This document shows, piece by piece, positions 1-4,791 of a stretch of 21,014 nt of DNA. The stretch is taken from positions 1 to 21,014 of IMG/VR virus record IMGVR_UViG_3300043410_000927; one strand, 5' to 3'. The stretch's first letter is position 1. Every line of letters begins with the position of its first letter. The position numbers and the translations under genes are program-made. Below the pieces are notes generated by a model that was not told the origin of the DNA, ran no database searches, and worked only from the letters and a program-made list of their open reading frames with translations. The stretch is from a virus.

Positions 1-1083
1 CGCACCAAAACTTTTGTACCACGTGGTTACAAAGGTCGTGTGGATTTGGATGTAGGCGATCAAGACGAATACAGTGAAGTTATGCACACATTACAACGTG
101 CAGCCAAGCAAGCAGGTCAACATGTTGAATGTGGACTAAGTGGTAATAACATGAGCGTGTTCTCTAAGACCATGGGCACCGATGATCTAGATGCGTTTAT
201 TGATGATTCTTTAGAGCAAGGTTTGGCGGAAGTTAGCAATTTTAAACGCAACGAACTGCGCCATGAGTTAGCACACGAACGCAATAACATTCAAGTTGTT
301 ATTAATGGTAAGCCTTGGAAAGTGTTCCCGGGCCGTGGTTATGCTGATAGCCGCGAAGAATGGCAATTCCTACAAAGCATGAAGACTTGGGCAGATAAAA
401 AGTCTGCACAAACCGGTAAGAAGTGGTCTGTACACTTAACTGGTGCAAGCCCAACACTTGAAGAAAGTGATATTAGTGGCCTATTGGCTGCTGCAAGTCT
501 TAATAAGGCATTTATCATTACCGCTGAACTAGCAGAAGGTGGCACAAAACGTTTCCGTGTTAAAGCACAAAGCGCCAAAGTTGCTGTTGAGAAGTTTAAA
601 CAACATGCTAGCATGGCTAAAGTAATTGACGTTAAAGAAGTACCGTTTAACGAACACATTGTTAAAGTTAGCGGCGGATACGAACTAAAGAGCAAACACG
701 GTAATAAGAATCTAGGCAAGTATCCTACCAAAGCTGGCGCAGAAAAGCGTGAGCGTCAAGTACAATACTTCAAGCACATGGGCGAAGACACCAATGACCA
801 AGAACAACTAAGTGAATTAAGTAACGAACTATTGGGCCGTTACAAGAAAGCATCTGGCATTTCTGCACGTGACTTAGATAAAGCTGGTAAGTACAAGCAA
901 GCAGATAAACGTTTTCATGGTATTGTTCAAGCTACTAAGAAAGAGCTTGACAACGATATGAAGAAGTACCAGAAAGATGAAGACATTATGCAAACTGCCG
1001 GCACAGATTCTACAAGTCCAATCCATGAGGACGTGGAAGATATGCTAGCTAGCATGAAACGAGCAGGATACGATATCAAATGA
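1..1083 (+). CDS. Conserved phage protein of unknown function, 5' end outside window
   Basis: The frame is open from base 1, so the gene very probably begins upstream. A GTG at 40 is the first possible start inside the window but has no ribosome binding site. The visible protein (about 360 residues) is charged and lysine-rich. It seems modular: an acidic N-terminal part, a segment around residues 80-135 (counted from the GTG) containing VINGKPWKVFPGRG and KWSVHLTGASPT, and a C-terminal segment (about 205-255) with GGYELKSKHGNKNLGKYPT followed by AEKREREVQYF-like residues (here AEKRERQVQYFKH). I recall similar 'nGK.LG.y.tkagAekRereVQyFKH' tails in many phage proteins of unknown role. The last 90 residues look like a charged helix. 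Its stop overlaps the Dps start by four bases (ATGA), so the two are probably translationally coupled. Function is unknown. Confidence 0.7.
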   Translation, partial: RTKTFVPRGYKGRVDLDVGDQDEYSEVMHTLQRAAKQAGQHVECGLSGNNMSVFSKTMGTDDLDAFIDDSLEQGLAEVSNFKRNELRHELAHERNNIQVVINGKPWKVFPGRGYADSREEWQFLQSMKTWADKKSAQTGKKWSVHLTGASPTLEESDISGLLAAASLNKAFIITAELAEGGTKRFRVKAQSAKVAVEKFKQHASMAKVIDVKEVPFNEHIVKVSGGYELKSKHGNKNLGKYPTKAGAEKRERQVQYFKHMGEDTNDQEQLSELSNELLGRYKKASGISARDLDKAGKYKQADKRFHGIVQATKKELDNDMKKYQKDEDIMQTAGTDSTSPIHEDVEDMLASMKRAGYDIK

Positions 1084-1511
1084 ATTTAGCAGAAGCAGCA
1101 AAAGTAGCATTCGCTAGTGAATTTAGTTTTTACTTAAAGGCCCACAACTTCCACTGGAACGTAGAGGGCCCGGTATTCCTACAATACCATGATCTATTTG
1201 GTAAAATCTACGAAGAAGTGTACGGCAGTATTGATGACTTTGCTGAAAAGATTCGTTCCATTGGCAGTTACATGCCAGGATCATATACTCGCTTTAGTAT
1301 GTTAAGTCAAATTGACGACACAGTTGATGTGTTACCTGTTGATCAAATGGTATCAACACTACACGAAGATAATGAAAAGATGCTTGTTACTCTAAAGATG
1401 GCATACGATTATGCTGAACAAGCAGGCGAGCATGGTTTTTCAAATTTCCTAGCTGAACGCATGGATGCACACCGCAAACACGGTTGGATGCTACGTGCCA
1501 GCTTAAAGTAA
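1080..1511 (+). CDS. dps: Dps-type ferritin-like protein (DNA protection / ferroxidase)
   Basis: Dps proteins form dodecameric shells that bind DNA and oxidise Fe(II) with peroxide, protecting DNA. The signature AHNFHWNVEGP (residues 21-31) is followed by FLQYHDLFGKIYEEVYGSIDDFAEKIR. The four ferroxidase ligands are seen as H25, H37, D52 and E56. Their spacings of 12, 15 and 4 match those of the classic E. coli Dps site (H31, H43, D58, E62 in the numbering I remember), so the iron site looks intact. At 143 residues it is shorter than typical cellular Dps (about 160-170), mainly because it lacks the N-terminal Lys/Arg tail that E. coli Dps uses for DNA binding. The C-terminal helix carries HRKHGWMLRA. 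The start overlaps the upstream stop (ATGA). Dps genes are uncommon in phages. Roles could be protecting phage DNA, or iron handling during infection. Confidence 0.85.
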   Translation: MNLAEAAKVAFASEFSFYLKAHNFHWNVEGPVFLQYHDLFGKIYEEVYGSIDDFAEKIRSIGSYMPGSYTRFSMLSQIDDTVDVLPVDQMVSTLHEDNEKMLVTLKMAYDYAEQAGEHGFSNFLAERMDAHRKHGWMLRASLK

Positions 1512-1589
1512 CACCTACCTTAGGACCGTACTTAGTTACGAAGGTGTCGGCGGCTGCTGCCGAATCTCAGATAAACGCCATTCTCTGAG
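1511..1589 (+). other. Tandem hairpins, possible structured RNA or processing/termination element
   Basis: This gap after dps can form three consecutive stems on the + strand: ACACCT (1511-1516) with AGGTGT (1542-1547), which can enclose CGTA/TACG; TCGGC (1547-1551) with GCCGA (1559-1563); and CTCAG (1566-1570) with CTGAG (1585-1589). No run of T follows any of them, so a classical rho-independent terminator is not supported. It has no tRNA T-loop signature. It could be a 3' stabilising structure, a small RNA or a weak terminator isolating the next promoter. Confidence 0.35.
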
Positions 1590-1600
1590 TAAAGTGAGCA

Positions 1601-1629
1601 TTTACATTCACATTCAATGACGCTATAAT
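1601..1629 (+). promoter_or_regulatory. Near-consensus sigma70 promoter, leaderless geometry
   Basis: TTTACA (1601-1606) and TATAAT (1624-1629) are separated by exactly 17 bases. The expected transcription start, about 7 bases past the -10 box, falls on or beside the ATG at 1636, so the mRNA would have essentially no 5' leader. This is the best -10/-35 pair in the window. Confidence 0.75.
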
Positions 1630-1635
1630 TCTACT

Positions 1636-2181
1636 ATGAATTTCACTTGGGCATTAGTCACCACCTCTAAAAAATTAGTATTTGCGGATTCTGAGTATCG
1701 CAAATTAAAGATTATACAGTTGCTAATGTCCAGCTCAACGTTGTTTGATGTAGTTGCATGGCGTGATAATGTAGTTATTCAGCCCGAACAACTTGAGCTA
1801 CATCATAAGGTGGCATTTGTCAAATCAATATTTGACTCTGAAGAAGCAAACATCGCAAACTTATCAATTATACGTAATAACGACGGTCTCAAAGACACAT
1901 TAAAGTCGGTTAGAGAATTCTACACGTTAATTCACCCTAAAGACACAATTGTTCCTGACTTAGTGGACCAAGAACTAACAGAACTCGACGGATGGATGGG
2001 TGCTGTGCCGCAGCACAAATCGTATATCTTCCAAGCACTCCACAAGTTAGACTATCTACAAGACTTAGATACCATTAAGCAAGAATTTCGGGACACAACC
2101 AAGAATCCCCCTCACGACGATTACTATGTGTATGAACAACTTAATCATGCACTTATGACCTTTTTAAACTCAACTTCATGA
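1636..2181 (+). CDS. Hypothetical protein, probable leaderless transcript
   Basis: I do not recognise this 181-residue protein. It is soluble-looking, probably mostly helical, moderately acidic, and has no signal peptide, membrane segment or metal-binding motif. The ATG at 1636 is the natural start: an in-frame TGA sits at 1618-1620 and the next methionine is about 30 codons later. There is no Shine-Dalgarno sequence, and the -10 box of the promoter ends only six bases before the start codon, so translation probably starts from a leaderless mRNA or inefficiently. It shares an ATGA overlap with the following PP-loop gene, so the two form one transcription unit and may act together. Confidence 0.7.
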   Translation: MNFTWALVTTSKKLVFADSEYRKLKIIQLLMSSSTLFDVVAWRDNVVIQPEQLELHHKVAFVKSIFDSEEANIANLSIIRNNDGLKDTLKSVREFYTLIHPKDTIVPDLVDQELTELDGWMGAVPQHKSYIFQALHKLDYLQDLDTIKQEFRDTTKNPPHDDYYVYEQLNHALMTFLNSTS

Positions 2182-3356
2182 ATTACGAAGACATTTTACA
2201 AAATAGTAGGGTCATAAACGTAAGAAACGTACCCATTAATAATAGATTTGGACGGTTTTGGAACATTACCCGATTTGCTGTACCTGCAGTCACAGATTTA
2301 AAAGCTCGCACTGGGCGTTTTAATACTCCGTGGAGTACATCTGTAGATCCAATGTTTGCAATGCCAACGTTACGGGTTATTCCCGATAAGCTAAGTGATA
2401 TTATGGACGAACGTGCCATTGAACTTAACAACATCGCAAAGCAAACAAACAGAAAAATTATGATTATGTGGAGTGGTGGTATTGATAGCACCGCTGTACT
2501 AACTGCATTTCTTAAAAATTTATCGCCACAAGACTTAGATAACATTACTATTGTTCTTAGTGGTGAGTGTATTATCGAAAACCCTGTATTCTTTGAAAAA
2601 TACATTTACAAGAAACTAAAATGCATATCGTATCTAGAATATTGTATTAATAGTAATACTTTAGATACCTGTATTAACCTTAACGGCGATCCTGCAGATG
2701 CGCTATTTGGGCCAAGTTTTTCTATGTATAGATCTTATATAACCGAAGGTATACATTTAAAGCCTTTTAGGTTTAATACTAGGTTAATCACTGAACCTAT
2801 ATATAGATACGGCGAGTTATCAATTAACAAATATGCATGTCACGGGTTTCAGACTTGGTACGTGCAAAAAATCACAAAGAACTTACTCGAAGTTAACCCC
2901 GACGGGGTGGAAACTATCTCTGATTGGTGGTGGTGGCACTACATGAACTTCAAATGGGAGTTTAGTATCTGGAGATCGTTGCTTCGTCGTAAAGCCGGTG
3001 CCGCAGAAACTGAAAGACTTACTCGAGAACAATTAGAGTTCTTTGTGGCTAACACATTCTATGCAACAGAACGTTTCCAATTGTGGAGTTATAGTAACCT
3101 GCGTAATCATATTCGCGGTACCGACATAACATCGCACAAACGAGACATCAAAGAATACATCCATAACTTTGATGGTAATGACTCGTACTTGCAGCAAAAA
3201 ACAAAAGTTACGTCTATACCAATTTACGACCATAGCTATTATTATGAAGTGCGTAAACCATTCTTGATCGGTAACGACTGGTACGGGTATCATGATAACG
3301 AGCATCCAGAACTAGTCGAACTATGTAGACAGAAACTTGAAGATTTTAAAGGTTGA
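2178..3356 (+). CDS. PP-loop ATP-pyrophosphatase domain protein, asparagine-synthase-like
   Basis: Residues 99-104 read SGGIDS after a hydrophobic strand (KIMIMW), the PP-loop that binds the pyrophosphate of ATP in N-type ATP pyrophosphatases (asparagine synthase, QueC, GMP synthase, TilS). Residues 170-178 (GDPADALFG) resemble the 'GdgaDElFgG' motif of asparagine synthase C-terminal domains, which favours that branch. There is no N-terminal glutaminase domain with Cys at position 2, so ammonia or another amine would have to be supplied separately. A Trp-rich stretch (SDWWWWHYMNFKWEF) lies around residue 250. The C-terminal zinc-binding Cys cluster of QueC is missing, so I do not call it QueC. 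Such enzymes adenylate a carboxylate and then amidate it; the substrate here is unknown. The start overlaps the previous stop (ATGA) with no clear Shine-Dalgarno sequence, suggesting coupled translation. Confidence 0.7.
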   Translation: MNYEDILQNSRVINVRNVPINNRFGRFWNITRFAVPAVTDLKARTGRFNTPWSTSVDPMFAMPTLRVIPDKLSDIMDERAIELNNIAKQTNRKIMIMWSGGIDSTAVLTAFLKNLSPQDLDNITIVLSGECIIENPVFFEKYIYKKLKCISYLEYCINSNTLDTCINLNGDPADALFGPSFSMYRSYITEGIHLKPFRFNTRLITEPIYRYGELSINKYACHGFQTWYVQKITKNLLEVNPDGVETISDWWWWHYMNFKWEFSIWRSLLRRKAGAAETERLTREQLEFFVANTFYATERFQLWSYSNLRNHIRGTDITSHKRDIKEYIHNFDGNDSYLQQKTKVTSIPIYDHSYYYEVRKPFLIGNDWYGYHDNEHPELVELCRQKLEDFKG

Positions 3357-3382
3357 CATTAGTCAACTACATTTACTACAAT
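3353..3382 (+). promoter_or_regulatory. Sigma70-like promoter with a dyad over the -35 box
   Basis: TTGACA (3353-3358) and TACAAT (3377-3382) are 18 bases apart, upstream of the dsbA-like gene; AGGAGA at 3391-3396 provides the ribosome site. The -35 box lies inside a perfect inverted repeat, GTTGAC (3352-3357) / GTCAAC (3362-3367) with a 4-base spacer, which also overlaps the stop of the upstream gene. The dyad could be an operator or simply a small hairpin at the end of the previous transcript. Confidence 0.65.
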
Positions 3383-3401
3383 ACATTTTTAGGAGAATAA
3401 C

Positions 3402-3677
3402 ATGACTGATCAATCTGATTACAACCGCAGCTTTAACGGCGATGCTAAAATTAAACTTACTCAACTTATCAACGAAGGCATGCGTGTTATGCAAGAAGTT
3501 GAAGACCTTAACGCAGGACTAAGCGACACTGTTAAAGCAATCGCCGAAGAACTCGAGATTAAACCGGGTGTTCTAAAGAAGGCAATTCGCATTGCACATA
3601 AAGCCAAGCTCGGCGAAAACAATCGCGACAACGACGAGCTAAACACTATTCTTGAAACTGTTGGCAAAACTCTGTAA
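3402..3677 (+). CDS. dsbA: Small DsbA-like dsDNA-binding protein (T4-type)
   Basis: This 91-residue, highly helical and charged protein resembles in size and layout the T4 DsbA family, small dsDNA-binding proteins linked to late transcription. The second half (AIAEELEIKPGVLKKAIRIA, then a Lys-rich stretch and DNDELNTILETVGK) looks like the conserved C-terminal helical part, with a possible helix-turn-helix-like pair around residues 47-68. The gene has its own strong promoter and an AGGAG ribosome site six bases before the ATG, consistent with a protein needed in quantity. The assignment rests on remembered family pattern and context rather than an alignment, so the symbol is tentative. An alternative is a generic small nucleoid-type phage protein. 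Confidence 0.55.
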   Translation: MTDQSDYNRSFNGDAKIKLTQLINEGMRVMQEVEDLNAGLSDTVKAIAEELEIKPGVLKKAIRIAHKAKLGENNRDNDELNTILETVGKTL

Positions 3678-3964
3678 TGAATGACCATTTACTAGGTATA
3701 TGGGATTGGATCCGCAATGACTTCAAAAGTAATAGAATTCGTTTTTGTTTTGAGGTCGTTGCTTGGATTGTTAGTATTGGTTGCGCTCTCACTATGGCTA
3801 TCACCGTTCCAGAGCCACCTCTCAAGTATCTTTACATTCCTTGGGTTGCCAGTACTGCTATATACTCTGGGTGTGCTTATAGTAGGGGTTCCTTTGGGAT
3901 GTTGGCTAATTACCTTCTTTTGTTCATTATTGATTTCACGGCGCTAGTGCGTTGGTGGCTGTAA
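3677..3964 (+). CDS. Small integral membrane protein, unknown function
   Basis: The 95-residue protein starts with a short amphipathic segment containing WDWIRNDFKSNRIRF. Three hydrophobic segments follow at about residues 25-44, 49-68 and 73-94, so it should sit in the host inner membrane. I recall similar 'sIGCALTMA.TVP.PPL' proteins in aquatic T4-like phages, all uncharacterised. The ATG overlaps the dsbA-like stop (TAATG), so it is probably translated by re-initiation. Holins can have this size and three segments, but nothing specific supports that role and no lysis genes are nearby. Confidence 0.7.
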   Translation: MNDHLLGIWDWIRNDFKSNRIRFCFEVVAWIVSIGCALTMAITVPEPPLKYLYIPWVASTAIYSGCAYSRGSFGMLANYLLLFIIDFTALVRWWL

Positions 3965-4563
3965 TGTATTGTTACGTTAAGGATAAGTTTGCCTACATTA
4001 AAGTACCCAAGAACGGGTGCTCTACATATGGTGCGTTCTTTGAGTCTAATGGCTGGACAAAGACTGACTTATTCTTTAACGACCTAGATATAGATAATAC
4101 TATATTCTTTGGACACATTAGTGAGCCTAATCAAAGACACACAAAAGGACTTGCACAGTATCTAATCAATACCAACCAAGTCCCGTTAATTAATCATGAA
4201 TTGTCTCATTTACTTGTAAGCGGAGTTTTTGATGAACACTGCTACAGTATACATATGATGATTCCACACTTAGTTAACAAGGTGCATTGGATTCCACTAG
4301 ACTATAAGCATCGTCACTTCGATGGTACGTTTCTAACAAATCGTTTCTTTAAGCAACACAATCTTAACCTACAATACGATGATACTAGTAGACTTAATGT
4401 TGCCGACGGAAAGAAACAGTTTATATACAAACGCATCAATGAGTTAAAATTAAAGTACGATCAAGATTACCAGAAGTTAGTAAAAAACTTTTTAGAACCC
4501 GATATTAAGTTGCACTCTGATGCAATGGACAAGTATAATCACATTGACTTAGACGCTAACTAA
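3964..4563 (+). CDS. Sulfotransferase-like protein with degenerate PAPS site
   Basis: I chose the ATG at 3964, which overlaps the upstream stop (TAATG), over a GTG at 3952; this gives 199 residues. Residues 10-21 (AYIKVPKNGCST) match the 5'-phosphosulfate-binding loop of sulfotransferase-family proteins ('f.hIPKngsSt'). Where the family has its 3'-phosphate motif (RDPxeRwxSG), this protein has HISEPNQRHTKG (51-62): the leading Arg is replaced but the following pattern is kept. It is recognisably related to the better-preserved protein at 9170-9805. The degenerate site suggests an altered donor or a lost transferase activity. Possible targets include host surface sugars, phage proteins or modified DNA, but none is indicated. 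The gene closes the operon that begins with the dsbA-like gene. Confidence 0.55.
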   Translation: MYCYVKDKFAYIKVPKNGCSTYGAFFESNGWTKTDLFFNDLDIDNTIFFGHISEPNQRHTKGLAQYLINTNQVPLINHELSHLLVSGVFDEHCYSIHMMIPHLVNKVHWIPLDYKHRHFDGTFLTNRFFKQHNLNLQYDDTSRLNVADGKKQFIYKRINELKLKYDQDYQKLVKNFLEPDIKLHSDAMDKYNHIDLDAN

Positions 4564-4572
4564 ATATTTTAT

Positions 4573-4618
4573 AGTCTCGCCGGACTCTAAACGGCAGGTA
4601 GAGTGAGTGTAAGCTCTA
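4573..4618 (+). promoter_or_regulatory. Leader with mutually exclusive hairpins before the polymerase operon
   Basis: Three short stems compete in this 75-base gap: AGTC (4573-4576) with GACT (4583-4586); ACTCTA (4584-4589) with TAGAGT (4599-4604); and TAGAG (4599-4603) with CTCTA (4614-4618). The middle arm can pair with either neighbour. The structure ends about ten bases before the AGGAG ribosome site (4629-4633) of the small gene that is translationally coupled to DNA polymerase. T4 and RB69 gp43 repress their own translation at a leader hairpin, so an autoregulatory operator is conceivable. Confidence 0.3.
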
Positions 4619-4638
4619 AATTACACACAGGAGAATAT

Positions 4639-4791
4639 ATGAGTAATCGAAATTATTTCGAAGATGAAGATCTCATCGAAATTTGCGAGCAGTGCGAAGA
4701 CTGCGTTCACCCAAATGGCTGCATTAGAGCCTGTGCTATTAAAACCCATGTACAAGAAGATGTAGCAAGGATCAGAGGTGAGGCCCAATGA
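4639..4791 (+). CDS. Small Cys-rich protein, possible metal binder
   Basis: The start is the ATG at 4639, six bases after AGGAG (4629-4633); the upstream GTG at 4603 lies inside the structured leader and has no ribosome site. The product has only 50 residues and is acidic, with five cysteines spaced C-x2-C-x2-C-x5-C-x3-C (CEQCEDCVHPNGCIRAC, residues 16-32), a likely Zn or Fe-S knuckle. It ends four bases inside the polymerase gene (ATGA), so its translation probably feeds into that of gp43. This placement suggests a role in replication or in control of polymerase synthesis, but no family was recognised. Confidence 0.6.
   Translation: MSNRNYFEDEDLIEICEQCEDCVHPNGCIRACAIKTHVQEDVARIRGEAQ

Noticed and set aside
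339-731. Minus-strand open frames (here and throughout the window)
   Set aside because: All lie opposite well-supported + strand genes, lack ribosome sites and read as low-complexity shadows; no convincing - strand gene was found.
1511-1589. A tRNA gene in the gap after dps
   Set aside because: The size is near tRNA length, but there is no GGTTCRA T-loop, no proper acceptor stem and no anticodon arm.
2178-3356. Calling the SGGIDS protein QueC
   Set aside because: It is far longer than QueC, lacks the C-terminal zinc Cys cluster and has an asparagine-synthase-type GDPADALFG motif instead.
3717-3947. A second hydrophobic open frame nested in the small membrane protein gene, possibly an overlapping lysis gene
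   Set aside because: It has no ribosome binding site and no lysis genes nearby; hydrophobic shadow frames are expected opposite or within membrane protein genes.
4557-4568. CTAAATA-type late promoter motifs at gene junctions (also near 8395, 14335, 14862)
   Set aside because: The match to TATAAATA is partial and such strings are expected often by chance in AT-rich DNA; only the 20299 copy is reported, at low confidence.
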